A stretch of DNA of 16,005 nucleotides. Origin: DATLZM01 sp035559315 (GTDB lineage Bacteria > Actinomycetota > UBA4738 > HRBIN12). Position 1 is the stretch's first letter; each line of letters starts with the position of its first letter. The DNA is taken from the NCBI GenBank assembly GCA_035559315.1, contig DATMBJ010000013.1, forward strand, positions 1 to 16,005, in the 5' to 3' direction. Below the pieces are notes generated by a model. The model had not been told where the DNA came from, made no database searches, and worked only from the letters and a program-made list of their open reading frames with translations. Positions 7,716 to 14,158 of this stretch are shown here, one piece after another. Made by a program: the position numbers and the translations under genes.

Positions 7716-8093
7716 GTGGCCAGGCTGTTCCCCCGCTCCGTCCTGCCCCACCTGCGGTCCACCCGGGACACCCGGGACCGGCTGGACCTCGTGACCGACG
7801 ACGTCCCGGTGGGGGCGACCCGCATCCGGGCGGACCGGATCGTGTACCACCCGGGGGACACCGCCGCCGCGCACTACCACACCGACTGCCACCACCTCTT
7901 CTACGTCCTCCGGGGCGCGGGGGTGCTCCACGCGGACGAGGAGACCCACCGCCTCGCGGCGGGGATGGTCGCGGTGGTCGGCCCCGGCGAGGTGCACTGG
8001 TTCGAGAACGACACCGACGCGGACTTCGCCTTCGTGGAGCTGTGGGCTCCGCCGCCCCGGGAGACCGTGTGGGTCCGCGCCGACGACATATGA
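7716..8093 (+). CDS. Cupin-domain protein with intact metal-type motifs
   Basis: Small single-domain cupin, 125 aa, starting at the GTG 2 nt after the amidohydrolase stop. Cupin motif 1 is PGDTAAAHYHTDCHHLFYVL followed by RG: His53 and His55 are the usual ligands, but the usual Glu is replaced by His60. Motif 2 is GPGEVHWFEN with His94 and the family Asn98. The set could bind a metal with four histidines. Possible roles are a small dioxygenase, an isomerase or a ligand-binding accessory protein of the pathway; the sequence does not choose among them. It probably belongs to the same transcript as the liv-DMT-amidohydrolase chain. A 58-nt gap with no gene separates it from the next one. Confidence 0.85.
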   Translation: MARLFPRSVLPHLRSTRDTRDRLDLVTDDVPVGATRIRADRIVYHPGDTAAAHYHTDCHHLFYVLRGAGVLHADEETHRLAAGMVAVVGPGEVHWFENDTDADFAFVELWAPPPRETVWVRADDI

Positions 8094-8151
8094 ACGTGGG
8101 AGCCGGAGGCCTGAGTTCGCAGGCCTGGGGAGCGAGGGAGGGGAGGACGAC

Positions 8152-9729
8152 GTGACCGAGCGGTTCGACGTGGTGGTCGCGGGGGCCGGGCACAACGCGC
8201 TGGTCGCCGCGGCGTACCTGTCCCGGGCCGGGCTCCGGTGCCTGGTCCTCGAGGGGCGCGACGTGATCGGCGGCGACACGGCGACCGAGGAGCTCACGCT
8301 CCCGGGGTTCCTGCACGACACGTGCTCCACCGCCCACAACCTGATCCAGGCCAACCCCATGCTCCGGGACGACGAGCTCCACCTGGGCGAGTACGGCCTC
8401 GAGTACATCCGGCCCGACCCCGTGGTCCACGTCCCGTTCCCCGACGGCGCGTGGATCACGCAGTGGCGGGACCTCGACCGGACCTGCGAGGAGCTCGCGC
8501 GGTTCTCCAAGCGGGACGCGGACGCCTACCGCGAGCTGATCGCGGACTACGACCGGGCCAAGGCGGCCTTCGGCGGCTACCGGCACACGCCGGTCGGCTG
8601 GGGCCCCTCCCTGCGGGACCGCCTCGCCGCGCTCCCCGACGGGCGGCGCTGGCTCCGGCGGATCCAGATGAGCGCATGGGAGGTGATCCAGGGGACCTTC
8701 GAGGATCCCCACGTCCGCGCCTTCATGCTCTGGATGGCATTCATGACGGTCCAGCCCGTCGACCGGCCGGGGACGGGGGCCCTCGCCTACTCGTTGGTCT
8801 ACGGCCGGCAGCAGCACAGCTGGACCCTGCCCCGGGGCGGCTCCGCCGCGCTCCCCCGGGCCCTGGCCCGGTTGATCGAGGCCCACGGCGGGACGATCCT
8901 CACCGGCAAGCGGGTGGCGGCGCTGGTGCTGGACGGCGGCCGGTGCGTGGGGGTCGAGACCGAGGACGGCGAGCGGTACCTCGCGGCCCGCGCCGTCGTC
9001 TCCTCGATCCACGTCAAGCACCTCATCGAGATGGCGCCCCGGGAGGCGTGGCCCGAGGACTTCCTGGACGGGGTGGGGACCTGGCGGGGCGGGGTCACGA
9101 TGTTCGCCGCGCACTACGCGACGACCGAGCCCCCCAGGTTCCCCGTGGACGGCGGGACGCTCGAGTCGGTCGCGGCGGGCATCCCGACCTCCGTGGACCG
9201 GATGCTCCGGGTCGGCTCCGACTTCGTCCGGGGCGTGGTGGCCACGGACGACCCGGTGCTGCTCGTGGTCTGCCCCACGGTCGCGGACCCCTCGCGCGCC
9301 CCGGAGGGGCGCCACACGCTGAAGGTGATCGGGTTCCAGCCCTACGAGCTGCCGGAGGGCCCGGCCCGGTGGGACGGGATCAAGGAGGAGGTGGAGGCGG
9401 CCAACCTGGAGCAGCTCCGCCGCTACGCCCCGAACCTCACCGACGAGGTGATCCTGGCCCGGGTCGTGAAGAGCCCGTTGGACCTGGAGCGCTTCAACCC
9501 CCACAACTGGCACGGGACCTGTCACGGCGGCGACATGGGCCCGGCGTGGTCCGGGGAGCTCCGGCCGGCCCCCGGATGGGCCGAGCACCGGATGCCGATC
9601 CCGGGCCTGTACCAGACGGGGAGCACCACGCACCCGGGCGGGTCGGTCTCCGGGGCGCCCGGGCGGAACGCGGCCATGGTCGTGCTGCGCGACCTCGGGA
9701 TCGAGCTGGAGGAGGTGGTCCGTGGCTGA
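8152..9729 (+). CDS. PYROXD2/CrtI-type FAD-dependent oxidoreductase
   Basis: Flavoprotein of 525 aa, full length for the family. The N-terminus holds the FAD Rossmann motif GAGHNAL (11-17), the ribose-binding acid in VLEGRD (Glu34) and the following IGGDTATEE. The C-terminus has the second FAD-contacting block GLYQTGSTTHPGGSVSGAPG and RNAA. The N-terminal AGAGHNALVAAAYLSRAG and the C-terminal HPGG...GAPGRNA pattern fit the phytoene-desaturase-like/PYROXD2 group rather than true carotenoid desaturases, and no other carotenoid gene is nearby. The GTG at 8152 follows a purine-rich stretch (GGGAGGGGAGGA) suitable as a ribosome-binding site. It overlaps the downstream hydrolase by 8 nt, so the two products likely act together. 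The substrate is unknown. Confidence 0.88.
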   Translation: MTERFDVVVAGAGHNALVAAAYLSRAGLRCLVLEGRDVIGGDTATEELTLPGFLHDTCSTAHNLIQANPMLRDDELHLGEYGLEYIRPDPVVHVPFPDGAWITQWRDLDRTCEELARFSKRDADAYRELIADYDRAKAAFGGYRHTPVGWGPSLRDRLAALPDGRRWLRRIQMSAWEVIQGTFEDPHVRAFMLWMAFMTVQPVDRPGTGALAYSLVYGRQQHSWTLPRGGSAALPRALARLIEAHGGTILTGKRVAALVLDGGRCVGVETEDGERYLAARAVVSSIHVKHLIEMAPREAWPEDFLDGVGTWRGGVTMFAAHYATTEPPRFPVDGGTLESVAAGIPTSVDRMLRVGSDFVRGVVATDDPVLLVVCPTVADPSRAPEGRHTLKVIGFQPYELPEGPARWDGIKEEVEAANLEQLRRYAPNLTDEVILARVVKSPLDLERFNPHNWHGTCHGGDMGPAWSGELRPAPGWAEHRMPIPGLYQTGSTTHPGGSVSGAPGRNAAMVVLRDLGIELEEVVRG

Positions 9730-10783
9730 CGAACGGGTCGAGGCGGCGATCGCGAACTGGGCGCCGCGCTTCATCGCCCAGGGGGTCGATTACAACGACT
9801 TCTTCCGCACCACGGCGAAGGTGGAGCGGTGGGAGGACTGGCTCGACGCGTGGTGCGAGACGGGCGACGAGCACGCCCGCCTGGCCCGGGAGGCTGAGGA
9901 ACTGGGCCGCACGCTCACCGCGGGCGAGGCGTGGGTCCGCGCCGCGCTCTGCTACCACTTCGCGAAGTTCGTCTGGATGGTGGACCCGGCCCGGCACCGG
10001 GAGGCGGCGGACCGGGCGGTGAGGAGCCTGCGCCAGGCCCATCGGCTCCTGGACCCGACCGCGGAGCGCCTGGAGATCCCGTTCGAGGGCGCCACGATGG
10101 TCGCGAACCTCCGGCGGCCGGCGGGGCCGGGGCCCGCGCCGGTCGTCCTGCTCCTCCCCGGCCTGGACTCCACGAAGGAGGAGTTCTTCTGGTGGGAGGA
10201 CGTGTTCCTCCGCCGCGGGATGGCCACGCTCTCGCTCGACGGTCCCGGGCAGGGTGAGACGGGCTACGCGACGACGATCCGGCCGGACTACGAGGTCGCC
10301 GTGGCCGCCGTCCTCGACGCCCTGGAGGGACGGCCGGACCTGGACCTCTCGCGCGTCGGGGCGGCCGGCGTGAGCCTGGGGGGCTACTACGCGCCCCGGT
10401 CGGCGGCCTTCGAACCCAGGATCCGGGCCGTGGCTCCGATCGGAGGGCCCTACGACTTCGGCGATTGCTGGGACCGGCTCCCCAGCATCACCCGGGAGAC
10501 GTTCGCCCACCACAGCGGGGCCGCCGACGAGGAGGAGGCCCGGAAGCGCGCCTCCGCCCTCGACCTCTCCGGGGTGGCCGAGGGGATCCGCCAGCCGATG
10601 CTCGTGGTGTTCGGGAAGCTCGACCGGCTGATCCCCTGGCAGCACGCGGAGCGCCTGGCCCGCGAGGCGCCGAACGCGGAGCTCGTGATGTACGAGGAAG
10701 GGAACCACGTGTGCAACAACATCCCCTACAAGTACCGGCCGCTCGTCGCGGACTGGATGGCCGAGCGGCTGCGGGAGGTGTGA
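9722..10783 (+). CDS. Alpha/beta hydrolase resembling 2,6-dihydroxypseudooxynicotine C-C hydrolase
   Basis: Cytoplasmic serine hydrolase of 353 aa with a helical N-terminal cap (about 1-115) and an alpha/beta-hydrolase core. The core shows VVLLLPGLDSTKEEF (oxyanion region), DGPGQGET, nucleophile Ser218 in GVSLGG, acid Asp301 in GKLDRLIP and His329 in EGNHVCNN. Overall size, cap and triad spacing match the DHPON hydrolase / FrsA-like group. Its Arthrobacter nicotine-pathway member cleaves a C-C bond and, from memory, has its triad at almost the same residue numbers. Members also include carboxylesterases, so ester cleavage is the alternative. The gene overlaps the FAD oxidoreductase gene by 8 nt. 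The degenerate cupin gene starts 3 nt after its stop, and GGAGGTG near its 3' end serves that gene. Confidence 0.85.
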   Translation: MADERVEAAIANWAPRFIAQGVDYNDFFRTTAKVERWEDWLDAWCETGDEHARLAREAEELGRTLTAGEAWVRAALCYHFAKFVWMVDPARHREAADRAVRSLRQAHRLLDPTAERLEIPFEGATMVANLRRPAGPGPAPVVLLLPGLDSTKEEFFWWEDVFLRRGMATLSLDGPGQGETGYATTIRPDYEVAVAAVLDALEGRPDLDLSRVGAAGVSLGGYYAPRSAAFEPRIRAVAPIGGPYDFGDCWDRLPSITRETFAHHSGAADEEEARKRASALDLSGVAEGIRQPMLVVFGKLDRLIPWQHAERLAREAPNAELVMYEEGNHVCNNIPYKYRPLVADWMAERLREV

Positions 10784-10786
10784 GGG

Positions 10787-11137
10787 GTGGCGCTGGTCGC
10801 GGGCCCGCGGGACCGCCGCGAGCGCCGACACGGCGAGGTCGAGGAGGCCGTGCTCGCCGACCCGTCCTGGATCGGCGCGCCGGCGATGACGGCGCGGACG
10901 TGGCGCGTCCCCCCGGGGGCGTCGGGGCCCGAGATCGCCCGGGGCCCCGACGAGGAGCGGTTCCTGTTCGTGGTCCGGGGGTCGGGGACCGCGGTGGTGG
11001 GGGCCGAGCGGCTCCCGCTCTCCCCGGAGTCGGTCCTCTGGCTCGAGCCCGGGGACCGGTGCCGCTTGGAGGGGCCGGCCGCCGGGTCGGAGCCGCTCGA
11101 GGTCCTGGAGGCCTGGGCGCCTGGAGGTAGCGGATGA
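10787..11137 (+). CDS. Small degenerate cupin-like protein
   Basis: 116-aa protein with a cupin-like beta pattern (FLFVVRGSGTAVVGAERL, then a PGD turn) that lacks the metal ligands. The HxH positions read GPEIARG, and motif 2 (PGDRCRLEG) has no histidine, so it is unlikely to bind metal in the usual way. The GTG at 10787 has an excellent GGAGGTG (10774-10780) 6 nt upstream. Its stop overlaps the ATG of the following OsmC-family gene (ATGA), so the two proteins are probably made in equal amounts. A ligand-binding or scaffolding role is possible; no function can be assigned. Its start is well supported by the ribosome-binding site and the family call is moderate. Confidence 0.72.
   Translation: MALVAGPRDRRERRHGEVEEAVLADPSWIGAPAMTARTWRVPPGASGPEIARGPDEERFLFVVRGSGTAVVGAERLPLSPESVLWLEPGDRCRLEGPAAGSEPLEVLEAWAPGGSG
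11123..11128 (+). promoter_or_regulatory. Ribosome binding site of the OsmC-family selenoprotein gene
   Basis: GGAGGT sits 5 nt before the ATG at 11134. It matters because it shows that translation is set up to begin upstream of the in-frame TGA at 11311, so the upstream segment is a real part of the gene. Confidence 0.75.
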
Positions 11138-11589
11138 GCGACGCCGAGTACGTCGTGGTGAACCGCGCCGAGGGGCGGATGCTCTCGCATAGCGCGAGCG
11201 AGGTGCGGGTCCGGGCCTTCCCGCCGCTCGTCTCCGACGAGCCCCCGAGGCGCGGTGGGGAGGACCGGGGCCCGACCCCCCTCGAGTACGTCCTGGTCGC
11301 CCTATGCGCCTGAACGAACGTCTCGACGGCCAGGTTGGCCGCCAAGATCAGGCTCCGGTACGAGGACCTGCGGACCGAGGCCGAGGGGGTCCTCGACATC
11401 CGCGGCCGGATGGGCCTGGCTCCGGTGCCCGTCCACTACTCGAAGGTGCGCCTGCGGGTGCGGATCCGCACCGACGAGCCGGAGGCGCGGGTACGCCGCC
11501 TGGCCGACCTCGTCGCGAGGTACTGCCCGGTGGACAGCCTGATCCGGGCCGCGGTGCCCGACTACGAGGTCACATGGGAACGGATGTGA
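11134..11589 (+). CDS. OsmC-family selenoprotein (in-frame TGA read as Sec60)
   Basis: OsmC/Ohr-type redox protein, 151 aa when the TGA at 11311-11313 is read as selenocysteine. The frame is unbroken on both sides. Before the TGA is the family segment GPTPLEYVLVALCA; after it come TNVSTARLAAKIRLRYEDL and a C-terminal YCPVDSLIRAAVPDYEV block. In OsmC/Ohr proteins the first segment ends in the peroxidatic Cys near residue 60 and the last block holds the resolving Cys before Pro. Here these are Sec60 and Cys131. Cys58 also creates a C-x-Sec motif. A SECIS-like stem-loop follows directly. Expected role: reduction of organic or hydrogen peroxide, or a related thiol/selenol redox reaction, in the cytoplasm. 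The gene is coupled to the degenerate cupin gene (ATGA). OsmC-like selenoproteins have been reported in bacterial selenoproteome surveys (from memory). The alternative is a pseudogene from a TGC-to-TGA mutation or a base error, made unlikely by the SECIS and the intact remainder. Confidence 0.87.
11311..11313 (+). other. Selenocysteine codon (recoded TGA)
   Basis: This TGA occupies codon 60 of the OsmC-family gene, in the context LCA-U-TNV, where family members have Cys. It is the only stop in the frame between the ATG at 11134 and the TGA at 11587. Recoding would need SelB and tRNA-Sec from elsewhere in the genome. Confidence 0.85.
11320..11348 (+). promoter_or_regulatory. Bacterial SECIS-like stem-loop
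   Basis: Apical stem CGGCC/GGCCG (11327-11331 with 11337-11341) closes a 5-nt loop AGGTT (11332-11336). Below it are an A-C mismatch, a G-C pair, a C-A mismatch and a lower helix of four pairs (11320-11323 with 11345-11348, including one G-U). Eighteen nt separate the TGA from the loop. The GGU in the loop and the spacing are those of the E. coli fdhF element (loop AGGUCU, about 17-18 nt after UGA), the site SelB binds. The hairpin lies entirely within coding sequence, as bacterial SECIS elements do. Confidence 0.82.
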
Positions 11590-11591
11590 AC

Positions 11592-11609
11592 GCCCGCGCT
11601 GGGGCGGGC
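11592..11609 (+). other. Short GC stem-loop after the selenoprotein gene
   Basis: GCCCGC (11592-11597) and GCGGGC (11604-11609) form a perfect 6-bp stem around a 6-nt loop, beginning 2 nt after the OsmC-family stop. No T-run follows. It may mark a transcript boundary or stabilise the 3' end, but in sequence this GC-rich a 6-bp inverted repeat can also be chance. The remaining bases up to 11733 hold no convincing gene. Confidence 0.3.
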
Positions 11610-11733
11610 CGGTTCGGGCGGGGAGGTCGTGACGGTACCGCGGGTCCCCGGCCTGGATCCGCTGACTGCCGGCCTCGCGCCAGGCGGCGGGAGGTGGAGA
11701 GGTGACCGCCGTCTGCTCTCCCCGGAGGACCGG

Positions 11734-14052
11734 GTGAGCGGGCGTGGGCCGGCCGGGGACGGCTGGGTGGGGCGGCCGCTCCTTCGGCGGGAGGACCGGC
11801 GGTTCCTCTTGGGCGAGGCGCGCTACGTCGACGACCTTTCGGTCCCGGGCACGCTCCACCTCGCCCTGGTGCGGAGCCCGCTGGCGCACGCCCGGATCCG
11901 GGGCGTGGACCCCGGGCCGGCCCTCGCGGCGCCCGGGGTGGTGCGGGTGCTCACCGGCGAGGACCTGGAGGGGCGGGTCGACCGCCTGCCGGTGGCCGGG
12001 GCCGAGGGCGCCGAGGTGGCCGAGGTACCGGTCCCGCTGCTGGCGGCGGGGAAGGTCCGGTTCGCCGGGGAGCCGGTGGCCGCGGTGCTCGCGGAGGATC
12101 GCGCCGCGGCCCTCGACGCGGCCGAGCTCGTGGGCCTCGACCTCGACCCGCTCCCCCCCATCGTGGACCCCCGGCGGGCGCTCCTGGACGAGGTGCTCCT
12201 CCACGAGGAGCTCGGGACGAACGTCCTGATGCGCTGGCGGAGGAGGGGCGGCGACGTGGAGGGGGCCTTCGCCTCCGCCCGCCGCGTGGTGCGGGAGCGG
12301 ATCCGGATCCCCCGGCTCGTCGCCGCTCCCATGGAGCCGCGCGGGGCCCTCGCGGTCCACGACCCGGCCGCGGACGTCCTGACCGTCTTCTGCTCGGCCC
12401 AGGACCCCCACCGTCCCCTCGGGCACCTGTCCCGCGTGCTCCGCCGCCCGTCGGAGAGGCTCCGGGTGGTGGTCCCCGACGTGGGTGGGGCGTTCGGCAG
12501 CAAGGGGGTCCTGGCGCCGGAGGCGGCCCTCGCGGCGTGGCTCGCGGTCGAGACCGGCGCCCCCGTGAAGTGGATCGAGACGCGGGCCGAGAACTTCCTG
12601 GCGGCCCCCCAGGGCCGCGGGCTCGAGGCGGACGTGGAGCTGGCGCTCGATGGGGAGGGCCGGATCCTCGCGATCCGGGCGCGGCTGCTCGCCGACCTCG
12701 GGGCCTACCTCGTGGCGAACTCGGCGGTGCCGCCGGTCACCGCGGCGATGCTCCTCACCGGCCCGTACGCCGTGGAGGCGGCCGAGGTCGAGATCGTCGG
12801 CGTGGCGACCTCGAAGCCCCCCACCGGCCCGTACCGAGGGGCCGGACGGCCGGAGGCCGCGCTCCTCGTCGAGCGGATGGTCGACCTCGCGGCCCGCGAG
12901 CTCGGGATGGACCGGGTGGAGCTCCGGCGGCGGAACCTGGTGCCGCGCGACCGCTTCCCGCACCGGACGCCCCTCGGGTTCGAGTACGACTCCGGCGACT
13001 ACGGTCGGGCGCTCGATCGGGTCTGCGAGCTGATCGGCTACGGCTCCCCGCGCGCGACGGAGGGTCGGGTGACGGAGGGGGTCGGGCTCGCCGTGTACGT
13101 GGAGCGGGCGGGCGCGGGCGCCTCCGGGCGTGGCGCCCTCTGGGAGCGGGCCGCGGTCGAGGTGGACCGGGACGGGCGGGTCGTGGTCCGCACCGGCTCC
13201 ACCGCCCACGGCCAGGGACACGAGACGACCTTCGCCCAGATCGTCGCCGACGCCCTGGGCATCCCGCCGGACGGGATCGTCGTGGAGCAGGGGGACTCGG
13301 CCGCCGTACCGGCCGGGGTGGGGACCTTCGCCTCCCGTTCGGTCACCGTGGGCGGCTCGGCGGCGGCCCTCGCCGCCGCCGAGGTCCGTGCGCGCGCGCT
13401 CGCGGTCGGCGCCCACCTGCTCGAGGTGGCGCCCGAGGACGCCGAGTGGGCCGGCGGCCGGGTCCGGGTGCGGGGCGCGCCCGAGCGGTCCGTCGCGCTC
13501 GCCGAGATCGCGGCCGCGGCGCACGACGGGCGCGGGCTCCCCCCGGGGGACCCGCCCGGCCTGTCGGCGGAGGTCACGTTCACGCTGCCCGGCCCCGTCT
13601 TCCCGTTCGGGGCCTACGCGGCGCGGGTGGCGGTCGACCCCGAGACCGGCGAGGTGGAGGTGCGGGAGGTGGTGGCCGTCGACGACGCCGGCCGGGTCGT
13701 GAACCCCCTCCTCGCCGAGGGCCAGGTGGTGGGCGCCGCGGTCCAGGGCCTGGGCGAGGCCCTCACCGAGGAGGCGGTGTACGACGACGAGGGCCAGCTC
13801 CTCACGGGCTCCCTCGCGCAGTACGGCGTGCTCTCCGCGGCCGAGGTCCCGCCGATCGAGACCGAGCTGCAGGAGACCCCCTCGCCCCACGACCCGCTCG
13901 GCGCGAAGGGGATCGGGGAGGCGGGCGCGATCGGGACCCCCGCCGCGGTCGCGAACGCGGTGCTGGACGCCCTCGCCCCCCTCGGCGTGCGCCACCTCGA
14001 CCTCCCGTTCACGCCCGAGCGCGTGCTCGCCGCGATCCGGGCCGCCCGGTAG
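11734..14052 (+). CDS. Molybdenum hydroxylase large subunit (xanthine dehydrogenase/CoxL family, form-II-like)
   Basis: Molybdopterin-binding catalytic subunit, 772 aa from the GTG at 11734, which has GGAGG 5 nt upstream. The frame is open further upstream to a GTG at 11629, but the sequence there does not look like the family. It begins GWVGRPLLRREDRRFLLGEA, the usual opening of this family. Cofactor and active-site segments in order: DVGGAFGSKG (249-258), the active-site loop GPYRGAGRPEA (about 365-375), TAHGQGHETTFAQIVADALG, and KGIGEAGAIGTP with the catalytic Glu at 729. PYRGAGR corresponds to the AYRGAGR of form-II CoxL-like proteins, not to the AYRCSFR of true aerobic CO dehydrogenase, so hydroxylation of an aldehyde, purine or N-heterocycle is more likely than CO oxidation. 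No FAD or iron-sulfur subunit gene lies next to it. Confidence 0.93.
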   Translation: MSGRGPAGDGWVGRPLLRREDRRFLLGEARYVDDLSVPGTLHLALVRSPLAHARIRGVDPGPALAAPGVVRVLTGEDLEGRVDRLPVAGAEGAEVAEVPVPLLAAGKVRFAGEPVAAVLAEDRAAALDAAELVGLDLDPLPPIVDPRRALLDEVLLHEELGTNVLMRWRRRGGDVEGAFASARRVVRERIRIPRLVAAPMEPRGALAVHDPAADVLTVFCSAQDPHRPLGHLSRVLRRPSERLRVVVPDVGGAFGSKGVLAPEAALAAWLAVETGAPVKWIETRAENFLAAPQGRGLEADVELALDGEGRILAIRARLLADLGAYLVANSAVPPVTAAMLLTGPYAVEAAEVEIVGVATSKPPTGPYRGAGRPEAALLVERMVDLAARELGMDRVELRRRNLVPRDRFPHRTPLGFEYDSGDYGRALDRVCELIGYGSPRATEGRVTEGVGLAVYVERAGAGASGRGALWERAAVEVDRDGRVVVRTGSTAHGQGHETTFAQIVADALGIPPDGIVVEQGDSAAVPAGVGTFASRSVTVGGSAAALAAAEVRARALAVGAHLLEVAPEDAEWAGGRVRVRGAPERSVALAEIAAAAHDGRGLPPGDPPGLSAEVTFTLPGPVFPFGAYAARVAVDPETGEVEVREVVAVDDAGRVVNPLLAEGQVVGAAVQGLGEALTEEAVYDDEGQLLTGSLAQYGVLSAAEVPPIETELQETPSPHDPLGAKGIGEAGAIGTPAAVANAVLDALAPLGVRHLDLPFTPERVLAAIRAAR

Positions 14053-14055
14053 CGG

Positions 14056-14080
14056 GGGGCGCCCCGCGCGGGGTCGCCCC
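14056..14080 (+). terminator. Strong GC hairpin after the Mo-hydroxylase gene, possible terminator
   Basis: GGGGCGCCCC (14056-14065) pairs with GGGG-T-CGCCCC (14070-14080), giving 10 bp with one bulged T and a GCGC loop, 3 nt after the stop. It lacks a T-tract, which is common in very GC-rich genomes. It is the best candidate in the window for the end of a transcript. The 78 nt that follow could hold a promoter; TATCGT at 14114-14119 is a weak -10-like hexamer with no convincing -35. Confidence 0.5.
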
Positions 14081-14158
14081 GGTCGCCCGTCGTCCGCCCT
14101 CCCAGCGCGGCGGTATCGTGCGCCCTGTCGACCGGGAGGTCGGGCGGAGGAGGGACCG

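Noticed and set aside
8107..8126. AGGCCT repeated on both sides of an 8-nt spacer in the gap before the FAD oxidoreductase gene
   Set aside because: The stem is only 6 bp and each copy is self-palindromic; too short to call an operator or terminator in DNA this GC-rich.
8152..9729. Carotenoid biosynthesis (phytoene desaturase) reading of the FAD oxidoreductase
   Set aside because: The FAD motifs are shared, but no other carotenoid gene is present and the terminal motifs fit the PYROXD2 group.
6400..9774. Very long minus-strand open frame (over 1100 codons)
   Set aside because: It lies opposite several recognisable genes and its translation is low-complexity Arg/Pro/Gly/His; long antisense frames are typical artefacts of high-GC DNA.
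11311..11313. Reading the OsmC-family gene as a simple nonsense-mutated pseudogene
   Set aside because: The stop falls on the one catalytic Cys codon, the frame after it is intact with the partner Cys, a SECIS-like hairpin follows at the right distance, and the ribosome-binding site and gene coupling are preserved.
11304..11705. Long open frame overlapping the second half of the OsmC-family gene, starting at ATG 11304
   Set aside because: Its translation is Arg/Gly/Pro-rich with no family resemblance, as expected from an out-of-frame reading of GC-rich coding DNA; the OsmC frame explains the region.
11629..11733. N-terminal extension of the Mo-hydroxylase to the GTG at 11629
   Set aside because: The extra residues do not resemble the family, and the GTG at 11734 has its own GGAGG and gives the usual N-terminus.
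11302..13995. Long minus-strand open frame opposite the Mo-hydroxylase gene
   Set aside because: Same composition artefact; the + strand protein has complete, ordered family motifs.
11734..14052. Aerobic carbon monoxide dehydrogenase large subunit
   Set aside because: The active-site loop lacks the Cys-containing AYRCSFR and no coxM/coxS genes are adjacent.
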